Position numbers and translations under genes: made by a program
Assembly (NCBI RefSeq): GCF_039839785.1
Contig: NZ_JBDOQT010000002.1
Coordinates: 248,001-312,000 of the forward strand
Origin: Pelagibius sp. CAU 1746
GTDB lineage: Bacteria > Pseudomonadota > Alphaproteobacteria > Kiloniellales > Kiloniellaceae
Direction: 5' to 3'
DNA: 64,000 nt
Part shown: positions 47,347-56,418 of the stretch, one piece after another
Layout of the letters: the number at the start of each line of letters is the position of its first letter
How positions within the stretch are numbered: position 1 is the stretch's first letter
Notes under the pieces: model-generated
What the model saw: only the letters and a program-made list of their open reading frames with translations
Database searches by the model: none
Told to the model about the DNA's origin: nothing

Positions 47347-48999
47347 ATGCTGCCGAAGGCCGCAAGCTACGACGAGCTGATCTCGCGGTTTCGCTGGCAG
47401 ATTCCGGAGCACTTCAACATCGGCGTCGATGCCTGCGACAAGTGGGCCCAGGACGGGAACGGGGCAGGCGACCGCCTGGCCCTGATCCACCTGACCGCCG
47501 AGGGCAAGGAAGAACGCTACAGCTTCCGCGATATGAAGCGGCTTTCGAACCGCTGCGCCAACCTGCTCGAAGCGCAGGGCGTGGAGCAAGGCGACCGGGT
47601 GGCGATCCTGCTGGCCCAGGGACCGGAGACCGCCATCGCGCATCTGGCGGCCTACAAGCTGGGCGCCATCGCGGTGCCGCTCTTCACTCTCTTCGGCGAG
47701 GAAGCGTTGCAGTACCGCCTCGCCAATTCCGGCGCCAAGGCGGTGATCACCGACCAGGCGGGCCTCGCCAAGCTCACGGCCATCCGCGACGGACTGCCGG
47801 CCCTGGAGACGATCGTTTCCATCGATGGCCCGGGCGACGGCGGAGACGCGCTGGACTGGCACCGCCTGATGGAGCGGGCCTCCGACGGTTTCCTGCCGGT
47901 CGATACCCTGGCCAACGACCCTGCCCTCATCATCTACACCTCCGGCACCACGGGGCCGCCCAAGGGCGCGCTGCACGCCCATCGCGTGCTGCTGGGGCAC
48001 CTGCCGGGGGTGGAACTGCCGCAGAACTTCCTGCCGCAGCCGGGCGACCTCTTCTGGACCCCGGCGGACTGGGCCTGGATCGGCGGACTCCTGGACGTCC
48101 TGCTGCCGGCCTGGCACCACGGCGTGCCGGTGCTCGCCCACCGCTTCGCCAAGTTCGACCCGGAAAAGGCCTTCCAACTGCTGGCCGACTTCGGCGTGCG
48201 CAATTCCTTCCTGCCGCCCACGGCGCTGAAGATCATGCGTACGATCGAGAACCCCGCCGGGCGCTGGAACGTGAAGCTGCGCTCCATCGGCAGCGGCGGC
48301 GAGACCCTGGGCGCGGAGATGCTCGCGTGGTCGAAAGAAGTTTTCGGCGTCACCGTGAACGAGTTCTACGGCCAGACCGAGTGCAACCTGGTGGTCTCCA
48401 ACTGCGCGGAGATCATGGCGGTCAAGCCCGGCTCCATGGGCCGTCCCGTCCCCGGCCACCGCGTCGCAATCATCGACGACGAAGGCAACGAAGTTCCCAG
48501 CGGCGAGGCCGGCACCATCGCCGTCCGGCGTCCCGACCCGGTGATGTTCCTGGAGTACTGGCGGAACCCGGAGGCCACGGCGGCCAAGTTCCGCGGCGAC
48601 TGGCTGATGACCGGCGACATGGGCGCCATGGACGAGGACGGCTACCTGCGCTTCGTCGGCCGCGACGACGACGTCATCACCTCCGGCGGCTACCGCATCG
48701 GCCCCGGCGAGATCGAGGACTGTCTCCTCAAACATCCGGCCGTCGCCCTGGCCGCGGCCGTCGGCGTGCCCGACCCCCTGCGCACCGAGCGGGTAAAGGC
48801 ATTCATCGTGCTGAAGGAAGGGCGCAGCGGCAACGAAGCGCTGGTGCGCGAGATCCAGGACTACGTAAAGACGCGGCTTGCGGCCCACGAATACCCGCGC
48901 GAAGTCGCCTTCGTCGACAGCCTACCGATGACCGCCACCGGTAAGATCATTCGCAAGGCGCTGCGGGAAGAGTCCGGGCGGGAAACCTCCTCCGGCTAG
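47347..48999 (+). CDS. AMP-dependent acyl-CoA synthetase
   Basis: Adenylate-forming enzyme of 550 residues that activates a carboxylic acid as acyl-AMP, then acyl-CoA. Motifs: IIYTSGTTGPPKGALHAHR (about 195-213), FWTPADWAWIGG, GSGGETLGAE, NEFYGQTECNLVV, DWLMTGDMGAMDEDGYLRFVGRDDDVITSGGYRIGPGEIED and the catalytic C-terminal lysine in TATGKIIRKAL. It resembles medium-chain or acetyl/propionyl-type synthetases. ATG 47347 sits behind GAGGGAGG; an ATG upstream is in non-coding-like sequence. The P-type ATPase starts 22 bases after the stop. Confidence 0.93.
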   Translation: MLPKAASYDELISRFRWQIPEHFNIGVDACDKWAQDGNGAGDRLALIHLTAEGKEERYSFRDMKRLSNRCANLLEAQGVEQGDRVAILLAQGPETAIAHLAAYKLGAIAVPLFTLFGEEALQYRLANSGAKAVITDQAGLAKLTAIRDGLPALETIVSIDGPGDGGDALDWHRLMERASDGFLPVDTLANDPALIIYTSGTTGPPKGALHAHRVLLGHLPGVELPQNFLPQPGDLFWTPADWAWIGGLLDVLLPAWHHGVPVLAHRFAKFDPEKAFQLLADFGVRNSFLPPTALKIMRTIENPAGRWNVKLRSIGSGGETLGAEMLAWSKEVFGVTVNEFYGQTECNLVVSNCAEIMAVKPGSMGRPVPGHRVAIIDDEGNEVPSGEAGTIAVRRPDPVMFLEYWRNPEATAAKFRGDWLMTGDMGAMDEDGYLRFVGRDDDVITSGGYRIGPGEIEDCLLKHPAVALAAAVGVPDPLRTERVKAFIVLKEGRSGNEALVREIQDYVKTRLAAHEYPREVAFVDSLPMTATGKIIRKALREESGRETSSG

Positions 49000-49021
49000 T
49001 CAAGAGGGAGAACATTGCAGC

Positions 49022-51775
49022 ATGCCGGTTTCACCAGCCGCGCCTGAAGAGAAGCACGCGCCGACATCGCCGCTGCCCGCGGCCATGCAGCAGGATTGTC
49101 ACGCCCTGGAGCCGGCAGCGGCTCTCACGGCCTTGCAAACTACGTCCGGCGGCCTGGCGGAGGACGAGGCCGCCCGGCGCCTGGAGGCCTTCGGACCTAA
49201 CCGGCTGCCGCAAGGGCGGCCGCGCGGCGCCGTCACGCGTTTCCTGGTGCAGTTCCACAATCTGCTGATCTATGTCCTGATCGCGGCCGGCATGCTGGCG
49301 GCGGCGATCGGCCACGGCACCGATGCCCTGGTGATCTTCGCCGTCGTCCTGGTCAACGCCGTGATCGGCTTCGTCCAGGAAGGCCGCGCCGAAAGAGCTT
49401 TGGAGGCGATCCGCGCCATGATCGACCCCCATGCCTCGGTCCTGCGCGGCGGCCGCCGGGTGACGGTCGGCGCCGACAGCCTGGTGCCCGGGGACGTCGT
49501 GCTGCTGGAGGCGGGCGACCGGGTCCCCGCCGACCTGCGCCTTATCCGGGCGCGCAACCTGCGCATCGACGAAGCGATCCTCACCGGCGAGTCGGTGCCC
49601 GTCGACAAGTCGACCGCAGCGGTGGACGCCGAAGCCGCCCTGGGCGACCGCTTCTCCATGGCGTTCTCCGGGACATTCGTCACCGCCGGTCAGGGCCACG
49701 GCGTGGCCGTCGCCACCGGGGCAGCCACCGAGCTGGGCCGTATCAGCGGCATGATCGGCGCGGTCGAGCGTCTGACGACGCCGCTGGTGCGCCAGATGGA
49801 CCACTTCGCCAGACAGATCACCTTCGCGGTCCTCTCGATCTCGGTGGTGGTCTTCGGCTATGCCACCCTGGTACAGGCCTACGCGCTGGACGAGGCCTTC
49901 ATGGCCGTGGTCGGCCTCGCCGTCGCGGCAATCCCGGAGGGCCTGCCTGCGGTGATGACCATCACCCTGGCCGTCGGCGTGCAGCGCATGGCCAGCCGCA
50001 ATGCGATCATCCGGCGTCTGCCGGCCGTGGAGACCCTGGGATCGGTCTCGATCATCTGCTCCGACAAGACCGGCACGCTGACCCGCAACGAGATGACGGC
50101 GAGCAACGTCGTCACCGCGCTGGCCACCTTCGAGGTCGAGGGCGCGGGCTACCAGCCGGAAGGCGACTTCCAGGTCTCCGGCGGTCGGATCGACCCACCC
50201 GCCTATCCGGTGTTGGAGGAACTGAGCCTGGCCGGCCTGCTGTGCAACGACGCCCACCTGCGCCAGCTCGACGGCGCCTGGATCGTCGACGGCGACCCGA
50301 TGGAAGGGGCCCTGGTGTCGCTGGCATTGAAAGCCAGGCACGATCCCGGCAGCGCCCGCGCGCGTTTCACGCGGCTGGACGAGGTCCCCTTCGACTCGCG
50401 CCACCGCTACATGGCGACCTTGCACGCGCGCCAGGGCCGTCCGCCGGTGGCCTACGTCAAGGGCGCGCCGGAGCGCCTGCTGGACATGTGCGCCCAAGAA
50501 GCCACGCCCGACGGCGACCGGCCGCTCGATGCCGCGCGCTGGCACGGCGAGATAGAGACCCTGGCGGCGGGCGGCCAGCGGGTCATCGCCCTGGCCCGGC
50601 GCAGCCTTGCCGCGGGCAGCGAGGCGATCGCCCCCGGCGACGTCGAAAGCGGCCTCTGTCTGCTCGGCCTTGTCGGGCTGATCGACCCGCCGCGCCCGGA
50701 AGCCATCGTCGCCGTGGCGGAATGCCGGGCCGCGGGAATCCGGGTGAAGATGATCACCGGCGACCACGCCGCCACCGCCCGGGCCATCGCCCTGCAGCTA
50801 GGTCTGGACGACGACCCCAAGGCGGTGACCGGCCACGACCTGGACCGCGCCGAAGGCGAGGATTTCCACGCCCACGCCCGCGACGCCACGGTCTTCGCCC
50901 GCACCAGTCCGGAACACAAGCTGCGCCTGGTCGAATCGCTTCAGGCCGACGGATCGATCATCGCGATGACCGGCGACGGGGTGAACGACGCGCCGGCCTT
51001 GAAGCGCGCCGACGTCGGCGTCGCCATGGGCGGCAAGGGCACCGAGGCGGCCAAGGAAGCCAGCGAGATGGTTCTGGCCGACGACAACTTCGCCTCCATC
51101 GTCGCGGCGGTGCGTGAGGGGCGCACCGTCTACGATAATCTCACCAAGGTCATCGCCTGGACGCTGCCGACCAACGGCGGCGAAGCCTTCACCATCGTCC
51201 TGGCGATCCTCCTGGGCCTCGCCCTGCCCGTCACGCCGGTGCAGATCCTGTGGATCAACATGGTCACCGCCGTCGCCCTCGGCCTCACGCTGGCCTTCGA
51301 GCCGACCGAGGCCAACGCCATGCACCGTCCGGCGCGTCCGGCTGGCCAGCGCCTGCTGTCGGGGCGGCTGCTGTGGCGCATTGTCTTCGTCTCGGCGCTG
51401 ATGGTCGCCGGCACCTTCGGCACCTATTTCTGGGCGACCGAGCGCAACCTGTCGCCGGAGACGGCGCGGACCATGGTCGTGAACGCCCTCGTGGTCATGG
51501 AGATCTTCTATCTCTTCAGCGTGCGCTACGTGCACGGCACCTCGCTGACCTGGCGGGGCCTGCTCGGCACGCGTGCCGTGCTGATCGGCGTCGCCACGGT
51601 GGCGGCTGCTCAGGCTGCCTTCACCTACCTGCCGCCGATGCAGGCGCTGTTCGGCAGCGAGGCGCTGTCCCTCGGCGAGGGCCTGCCGATTCTCGCCGTC
51701 GGGGTGGTGCTCCTGCTCATCGTCGAGCTGGAAAAGCGGCTGGCGGCCTGGCTCCGGCCCGGGCGCGGTGCCTAG
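49022..51775 (+). CDS. Cation-transporting P-type ATPase (P2-type)
   Basis: Membrane ion pump of 917 residues. It shows the actuator motif TGES (188-191), the phosphorylated aspartate D348 in SDKTGTLTRNEM, KGAPERLLDMC in the nucleotide domain and the hinge motif GDGVNDAP (about 651-658). About ten membrane helices are expected: four flanking the actuator and six after the hinge. The conserved AIPEGLPAVMTITL segment is a P2A/P2B calcium-pump hallmark, and the C-terminal NMVTAVALGLTLAFEP is also typical. Ion not certain; Ca2+ or Na+/K+ are options. ATG start; its TAG stop lies inside a dispersed repeat. Confidence 0.92.
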   Translation: MPVSPAAPEEKHAPTSPLPAAMQQDCHALEPAAALTALQTTSGGLAEDEAARRLEAFGPNRLPQGRPRGAVTRFLVQFHNLLIYVLIAAGMLAAAIGHGTDALVIFAVVLVNAVIGFVQEGRAERALEAIRAMIDPHASVLRGGRRVTVGADSLVPGDVVLLEAGDRVPADLRLIRARNLRIDEAILTGESVPVDKSTAAVDAEAALGDRFSMAFSGTFVTAGQGHGVAVATGAATELGRISGMIGAVERLTTPLVRQMDHFARQITFAVLSISVVVFGYATLVQAYALDEAFMAVVGLAVAAIPEGLPAVMTITLAVGVQRMASRNAIIRRLPAVETLGSVSIICSDKTGTLTRNEMTASNVVTALATFEVEGAGYQPEGDFQVSGGRIDPPAYPVLEELSLAGLLCNDAHLRQLDGAWIVDGDPMEGALVSLALKARHDPGSARARFTRLDEVPFDSRHRYMATLHARQGRPPVAYVKGAPERLLDMCAQEATPDGDRPLDAARWHGEIETLAAGGQRVIALARRSLAAGSEAIAPGDVESGLCLLGLVGLIDPPRPEAIVAVAECRAAGIRVKMITGDHAATARAIALQLGLDDDPKAVTGHDLDRAEGEDFHAHARDATVFARTSPEHKLRLVESLQADGSIIAMTGDGVNDAPALKRADVGVAMGGKGTEAAKEASEMVLADDNFASIVAAVREGRTVYDNLTKVIAWTLPTNGGEAFTIVLAILLGLALPVTPVQILWINMVTAVALGLTLAFEPTEANAMHRPARPAGQRLLSGRLLWRIVFVSALMVAGTFGTYFWATERNLSPETARTMVVNALVVMEIFYLFSVRYVHGTSLTWRGLLGTRAVLIGVATVAAAQAAFTYLPPMQALFGSEALSLGEGLPILAVGVVLLLIVELEKRLAAWLRPGRGA

Positions 51776-51912
51776 ACCGGATCACGATTGGACGGAGCCG
51801 CAATGCGGTCCCGTCCAATCGTGTGAATCCGATCTATCTCAAAGGTATAGATCGGGTTCACAAGGCCGGTGGATCGCCTTGGGCGAGTCCAGCCGACCCT
51901 GATCTGCTCTAG
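51772..51912. repeat. CTAG-bounded 141-bp dispersed repeat, copy 1
   Basis: Fills the whole gap between the ATPase and the small exported-protein gene and supplies the TAG stops of both (CTAG at 51772-51775 and 51909-51912). It holds three dyads: 51783-51795 with 51811-51823 (13 bp), GTGAATCCGATCTAT with ATAGATCGGGTTCAC (51822-51864), and GGATCGCC with GGGCGAGTCC. A second copy, about 92% identical, lies at 60203-60342. MITE- or REP-like; no transposase seen. Confidence 0.9.
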
Positions 51913-52448
51913 CGGTTGGGGCGCGTGGTGAGGATGGCCTGGGCGTCGGCGCGCGGCGACTTGGAGGTGATCAGCACCACCTCGTAGAGGATGCGCCCCG
52001 AATTGGAGCGGTAGAGTTCCTCGCGCTGGTCGATGCTGCGCACGTATTCGCGGCGGTCGCCGATCTTGTCGAGCGGCAGGCCCTTGCGGCGCACGTACTC
52101 GGAGAACACCAGCGAGACCTGATCCGCGCTGGCTTGCTGGGCGATCACGCTGCAGGTGTCGTCGGCCAAGAGCACCAGGGCGAAGAGGCCGGCCTGGTTT
52201 TCCGCGGACCAGACCTCGCCGCGCTTGCCCTCCAGGAAGGCCTGCGCCTGCTTCTGGGAAAATTGGCGAAGCTGCGGCGTGGCCTCGATCCAGGCACGCA
52301 GATCCCGCACGTCCTCGACATGCTTCAGGCAGGATTGTACGAAGAGCCCCACCGCCTCGCGCGCCTGGTCCGCCGCCCGGGCCGATTGCGGCGTCAGGGC
52401 CAGCAACAGGCCCAGCACCATTACCGCTCTCGCGATCGTGATCCGCAT
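51909..52448 (-). CDS. Small exported protein, possibly Rap1a/Tai-like or NMCC_0638-like
   Basis: A 179-residue protein with a signal peptide (about 1-25, ARAVMVLGLLLALTPQSARA). The mature part, QAREAVGLFVQSCLKHVEDVRDLRAW, has two cysteines (in QSCLKH and DDTCSVI) that could be disulfide-bonded, and continues with FSEYVRRKGLPLDKIGDRREYVRSID. The Cys-xx-xx layout recalls small Rap1a/Tai immunity-type or NMCC_0638-type secreted proteins, but I am not certain. ATG start. The stop codon TAG comes from the repeat end. Confidence 0.75.
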   Translation of the reverse strand: MRITIARAVMVLGLLLALTPQSARAADQAREAVGLFVQSCLKHVEDVRDLRAWIEATPQLRQFSQKQAQAFLEGKRGEVWSAENQAGLFALVLLADDTCSVIAQQASADQVSLVFSEYVRRKGLPLDKIGDRREYVRSIDQREELYRSNSGRILYEVVLITSKSPRADAQAILTTRPNR

Positions 52449-52635
52449 GATTGGCTGCCGTCTTCTCCAAGGTTTGGCCGGGGCGCGACCCTAGCAGGTC
52501 GGGCCGATGGGGGCGAGCCCCCTTGGCCGCTCATTCCCCGGAAGTCTGGACCGGCGGCGCATTACGCGCTAGTCACTGGAACAAGAAAGCGCGGAGCGCA
52601 TCCGGCAAACCAACGCAGAGGACTTGTGGACCGCC

Positions 52636-53235
52636 ATGAGCAAAGTGATCGACTACTACATGACCTTGATTTCGCCCTGGACCTACCTGGGAAGCCAGCG
52701 TCTTGCGGAGATCGCCGCGCGCCACGGCGCCGAGATCCGGGTGACTCCGGTGAACTTCGGCGAGGTCTTCCCGCGCACCGGCGGCCTGCCTCTGGCCAAG
52801 CGCGCGCCGGAACGCCAAGCCTATCGCATGATGGAGCTGAAGCGCTGGCGCAAGCACCTGGGAATTCCGATCAAACTGGAACCGAAGAGCTTTCCCACCA
52901 ACGACCGCCTGGCCTCCTGCATGGTCCTCGCCGCCGGTGAGACCGGCGGCAGGCCCTTGGAACTGGCCCAGGCGTTCGGCAAGGCGGTCTGGGAGCAGGA
53001 ACGCGACATCGCCGACGAAAACGTCTGCAAGACCGTCGCCGAGGAAACCGGCCACGACGGCGGCGCCTTGCTGGCCAAGGCCAAGGAAGAGGCCACACAG
53101 CAGCGTTACGACCGGCAAACCGAGGACGCCATCGCCCGCGGCGTCTTCGGCGCGCCCACTTACGTCTACAAGGACGAGATATTCTGGGGCCAGGACCGCC
53201 TGGACTTCCTCGACAGGGCGCTCAGCGAGGGGTGA
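52636..53235 (+). CDS. 2-hydroxychromene-2-carboxylate isomerase family (DsbA-fold)
   Basis: A 199-residue thioredoxin-fold protein of the HCCA isomerase/DsbA family. It shows DYYMTLISPWTYLGSQRL at the start, with a serine where DsbA proteins have the first active cysteine (SPWTY), as in glutathione-dependent isomerases. The helical insert (about 60-130) and the C-terminal GVFGAPTYVYKDEIFWGQDRLDFLDRAL with cis-proline follow the family. Activity beyond the family name is uncertain. ATG 52636 (MSKVIDY); an upstream TTG in frame would add four residues. Confidence 0.9.
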   Translation: MSKVIDYYMTLISPWTYLGSQRLAEIAARHGAEIRVTPVNFGEVFPRTGGLPLAKRAPERQAYRMMELKRWRKHLGIPIKLEPKSFPTNDRLASCMVLAAGETGGRPLELAQAFGKAVWEQERDIADENVCKTVAEETGHDGGALLAKAKEEATQQRYDRQTEDAIARGVFGAPTYVYKDEIFWGQDRLDFLDRALSEG

Positions 53236-53552
53236 AACCCTCCTTAGACCGTCATGCTCGGACTTGTTCCGAGCATCCAGGGCAAGCACTCTGGCACCGG
53301 CCTCTGGACCCTCGGGACAAGCCCGAGGGTGACAAATGGAAGCAGGCTTCCCAAAAGAAGACGGACCTATAGCCCAAACAAAGCAGGTTGTAGGACTTAC
53401 CACTAAATCTTGAAGGTCAGGTTCGTTCCGCCAGGAAGATTCTGTGCAAGGAGGAATTCCCCCGCGCGGTAAGGGAGAGTATCCACAGCGGGTGTAGTGT
53501 CCTAATATCCCGCGACAGGGGGACCGCGATCGGGCGCGGGAGGGGGCGACAG
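53236..53552. other. Intergenic region upstream of the LuxR-type regulator gene
   Basis: Begins with a double-hairpin palindromic repeat (53250-53335). The remaining 217 bases are AT-richer, with no clear motif beyond a GGGAGGGGG Shine-Dalgarno just before the regulator. Confidence 0.6.
53250..53335. repeat. Alphaproteobacterial double palindromic repeat (RPE/REP-like)
   Basis: Two head-to-tail palindromes: ATGCTCGG/CCGAGCAT (53254-53276) and ACCCTCGGG/CCCGAGGGT (53308-53330), in the context GTCATGCTCGG ... CTGGACCCTCGG ... GGTGACA. This is a widespread interspersed element of alphaproteobacterial intergenic regions. Function unknown; could aid termination or mRNA stability. Confidence 0.85.
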
Positions 53553-54686
53553 ATGCAGCAGAACCATATCGAGGCGCTGGTCGAGGCAATCTATGACGCG
53601 AGCCTCGATCCCGCCGGCTGGCCGCAGGCCATGGCGCTGGTGCGCGAGAGCTTCGAGACTGGCGCGGCTTGCCTCTATTCCCTCGACTACGGCCGCCGGC
53701 GCATGCGCCCCGTCGAGGTCGGCGACATCGCACCCCGCTTTCTCACCTCCTTCGAGGCTAACTTCTATACGGATGACAATCCGAGCGCCCGCTCGCCCGC
53801 ACTGCACCGGCCGGGAATCGTCCGCACCGACCGGCGCCTCGACGACTACTTCCGCGACGATGGCGTCCTCAGGCGCTCGCGCTACTACCACGAATGGCTG
53901 CGGCCGCAGGACTTCGCCCACACCATGGGCGTGACGCCCCTGGCCGAGGGCGGCATCGTCTTCAATCTCTCGCTGCTGCGCTCGGCCGACGTCGGCCCTT
54001 TCCGCGCCGAAGAGGTCCGGCGTTTCGGGAAGCTCCAGACCCACCTGTGCCGGGCGCTGCGAACCGCCCAGCGCCTGGAAACGCTGACGGCCGAGAGCGG
54101 CACCACTGCCGCGGCGCTCGATCGCTTGGACCAGGGCGTGATCTTTGTGAGCGGACGCGGGCGGGTCCTGCATTGCAACGTGGCCGCCGAGATGCTGCTG
54201 CGGCGGGGCAGCGGTCTCACCCTGCGCGGCGGCCGCCTGACGGCAGTCGATCCGGCCGCCCGGCAGGGCCTTGCTCGACTGCTGCGCCAGACACAGGAGC
54301 CCGCGGGCGGCGCCCCCGGCAGCCTGGTGGTGCCTCGGTCGGACGGGCCACGCCCACTTGTTCTCAACGCCGTCGCGCTCTCCGTCCAGGCCAGCCGCTT
54401 CGTCGCAGATCAGGCGAGCGTCATGGTACTCATCTCCAATCTTTCGGCCCCGCGCCGCCCCGACCTCGGCCTGTTGCCGGCGCTCTACGGGCTAACGCCG
54501 GCCGAGGCGCGCCTCGCCGGCGCGCTGCTGGCCGGCGGCGGGCTGCGCCAGGCGGCCGCAACGGCGGGCATGACCTACGAGACGGGCCGCTGGTACCTCA
54601 AGGTCTTGCTGCAGAAGACCCACACGAGCCGCCAGAGCGAGTTGGTGGCCCGCCTCCTCACCGACCTCGGCGGCTCCCCAAGCTGA
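53553..54686 (+). CDS. LuxR-type helix-turn-helix regulator
   Basis: A 377-residue transcriptional regulator. The N-terminal two thirds look like a PAS/GAF-type sensing region (ESFETGAACLYSLDYGRRRMRPVEVGDIAPRF; later DRLDQGVIFVSGRGRVLHCN, PAS-like). The C-terminal 65 residues are a LuxR_C HTH: YGLTPAEARLAGALLAGGGLRQAAATAGMTYETGRWYLKVLLQKTHTSRQSELV. There is no receiver domain and no obvious acyl-homoserine-lactone domain. Target unknown. ATG with a strong GGGAGGGGG before it. Confidence 0.88.
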   Translation: MQQNHIEALVEAIYDASLDPAGWPQAMALVRESFETGAACLYSLDYGRRRMRPVEVGDIAPRFLTSFEANFYTDDNPSARSPALHRPGIVRTDRRLDDYFRDDGVLRRSRYYHEWLRPQDFAHTMGVTPLAEGGIVFNLSLLRSADVGPFRAEEVRRFGKLQTHLCRALRTAQRLETLTAESGTTAAALDRLDQGVIFVSGRGRVLHCNVAAEMLLRRGSGLTLRGGRLTAVDPAARQGLARLLRQTQEPAGGAPGSLVVPRSDGPRPLVLNAVALSVQASRFVADQASVMVLISNLSAPRRPDLGLLPALYGLTPAEARLAGALLAGGGLRQAAATAGMTYETGRWYLKVLLQKTHTSRQSELVARLLTDLGGSPS

Positions 54687-54854
54687 GGGTGCTGAAGTCA
54701 TCCGGTCGCCTGCTCTCCGCCGCTCATGACAATTCCCGCGACTATGATGGCGACGAGAGCGAAACCGACAATGCCCAGACTAATCCGCCCGATTCGGGAT
54801 TCGCTCGCTCTGGCCCGAGCAGTTCAAGTCGCCGGCGGACGCCAGAGGCTCATG

Positions 54855-55487
54855 TCAATTCAATCGTCGACAGTCGCTGAGAGCGGTGTCTGCCTGGCCG
54901 AGATCCTGTGGCACCAGCACACAAAGCGCGTTGGAACTTCCCTTCGTCAGCAGCAGGGTGAAGGTGCCGGAAGCGCCGGCCGCCTGGTCGAGCTTCCAGC
55001 CGTCTGACAGCAGCGTTTCGAGGCTCTGGTTCAACGGCTCGTAGCGGGTGGCGACGCCGTAAGGCACCATCACGGCGGCGATTTCATCCAGCAGGTCGCG
55101 GCTCTCGGCCGCGCCCGAATCAGCTTGGCCGCCGGGCGTGGCTTCTGCAATGGCTGCCGCGCGGGACAACGGGATGGTCGGCCCACCGGGAATCGCCAGC
55201 GTGGCGTTGTCGGCATCACGGAAAGTGAATCTGGCCGGCGGGTTTCCAACGCCGCCGATGAAGATTTCATAGACCCCGCCGCTGCCTTGGGCAGTGTAGG
55301 GAATCTTCGGCTCGTCAGGACCAAACTGCAGGGTCTGCGAGGTGATGAAGATCTGGCCCTTTTCCCCGGTGCTCGGGTCTTCGCCCTCCCAGGTGCCGAT
55401 GAGAAGGCTGTCTTGTGCCGTTGCCACTCTCGCGCTCCAGGCAAGCAGGCAGAAGGCTCCGACCAAAGCCAAGAATGTTCCGCGCAT
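54855..55487 (-). CDS. Exported protein of unknown function
   Basis: A 210-residue protein with a signal peptide (1-24, RGTFLALVGAFCLLAWSARVATA). The mature part starts QDSLLIGTWEGEDPSTGEKGQIFIT, a lipocalin- or DUF-like beta-rich pattern (TLQFGPDEPKIPYTAQGSGGVYEIFIG). The C-terminal part has two cysteines (ALCVLV, SDCRRL). I do not recognise the family. ATG 55487 is preceded by GAGGGAAC; a longer ATG-started frame would be unnatural before the signal peptide. Confidence 0.8.
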   Translation of the reverse strand: MRGTFLALVGAFCLLAWSARVATAQDSLLIGTWEGEDPSTGEKGQIFITSQTLQFGPDEPKIPYTAQGSGGVYEIFIGGVGNPPARFTFRDADNATLAIPGGPTIPLSRAAAIAEATPGGQADSGAAESRDLLDEIAAVMVPYGVATRYEPLNQSLETLLSDGWKLDQAAGASGTFTLLLTKGSSNALCVLVPQDLGQADTALSDCRRLN

Positions 55488-55566
55488 CGTTCGTTCCCTC
55501 CCCCACATGCGGATAGCCCGGGCTTCCCAACCTATCGCGAGTGTCATCATGGGCTCGCGAGGTCCT

Positions 55567-56037
55567 TTAGTTGGCAAGCACCACCCCGATGACCAACAGG
55601 ATCGCCAAGACGGCGATTGCGCCGAAGAACAACCACTTCATCAGCGTCGGGATGACCTTCCTGAGCGCCACGACTAGGACCACCGAGAAAACCGCAGCCG
55701 ACCAGCCGTACCACTCCGGAAGGCCGTTCAGGTCGCCGTCCGAGAGGCCGAGCACAGGCGCCAGGGCGAGCAGCAGGCCGAAGCAGACTATCCAGAAGCC
55801 GACGAAACAGAAGAATGGATGCAGGAACAGGGCCGCCACGATTGCCACGAGGGTTTCCCCGAGCTTGCGGCTCTCCTCGGCGACCCGGGCATTGCCGGCC
55901 TGCAGGTTCTGGTGCCCCGCTGCGAAGCGCGCCAGATGGCGCTGGCTCGCTTTGTAGTCATCGGCTCCCCTAAGCCCCTCGGCGGTACCGTCGGATATGC
56001 CGGTCGTCCTGCTATGGGTGTACGAGTCGCGCGTCAT
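55567..56037 (-). CDS. Small integral membrane protein of unknown function
   Basis: A 156-residue protein: a polar N-terminal half (TRDSYTHSRTTGISDG ... RHLARFAAGHQNLQAGNARVAEESRKLGETL) and three predicted membrane helices at about 64-84, 93-115 and 122-155. Ends in VVLAN. I do not recognise a family. ATG 56037 has AAGGAAC eight bases before; a longer frame is unlikely. A perfect 18-bp palindrome lies about 100 bases upstream. Confidence 0.75.
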   Translation of the reverse strand: MTRDSYTHSRTTGISDGTAEGLRGADDYKASQRHLARFAAGHQNLQAGNARVAEESRKLGETLVAIVAALFLHPFFCFVGFWIVCFGLLLALAPVLGLSDGDLNGLPEWYGWSAAVFSVVLVVALRKVIPTLMKWLFFGAIAVLAILLVIGVVLAN

Positions 56038-56133
56038 TGACTGTTCCTTCGCGAAATCTGCCGTCGACAGGGGTGTCCGGCGTCGACGTCCTGGACGGGT
56101 CACGGGAGTCTGATATGAAGCGGTACGGCGGAA

Positions 56134-56151
56134 ACCTCCCATATGGGAGGT
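56134..56151. promoter_or_regulatory. Perfect 18-bp palindrome upstream of the small membrane protein
   Basis: ACCTCCCATATGGGAGGT is a perfect dyad 97 bases before the 156-residue membrane protein gene. Its ACCT-N10-AGGT ends recall lux/tra boxes, and there is no T-run, so an operator is more likely than a terminator. Confidence 0.5.
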
Positions 56152-56365
56152 ATCGGAGACCTCATCGCCGGCCTCTCCGCCGCCTGACCGGAGGTGGGGC
56201 CGGCGCACGCCATCCGCATGCTGGACGCGGGTCAGAGGCGCCTACTACATCTTGTGCTGCGAAGATATCGGTCGGTTTAAAAAAGAAGGCCAACAAACGC
56301 ATTTAGAATCAATGCGTTATCCCATCAACGCCGTCTGCCGATTAGTTTGGGTTATAGATCCGAAA

Positions 56366-56394
56366 GAAAAAGGGGCCCCGAAGGGCCCCTTTTT
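56366..56394. terminator. Bidirectional terminator
   Basis: AAAAAGGGGCCC, CGAA, GGGCCCCTTTTT: a perfect stem with A/T tracts on both sides, just past the minus-strand gene ending at 56419. Confidence 0.92.
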
Positions 56395-56418
56395 GCGAGC
56401 ATCCGACCCTCGCGGCCT

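Larger units (their letters stand above)
56038..56418. other. Intergenic region with palindrome and bidirectional terminator
   Basis: A 381-base gap. It holds the palindrome at 56134-56151, an AT-rich segment around 56270-56360, and the terminator at 56366-56394. No gene is supported. Confidence 0.65.

Noticed and set aside
51772-51912. Dispersed repeat as a standard intrinsic terminator
   Set aside because: Strong dyads but no T-run on either strand, so termination by the usual mechanism is not supported.
54698-54823. Minus-strand frame coding a single membrane helix (ISLGIVGFALVAIIVAG)
   Set aside because: There is no ATG, GTG or TTG start between the upstream stop and the helix, and no Shine-Dalgarno.
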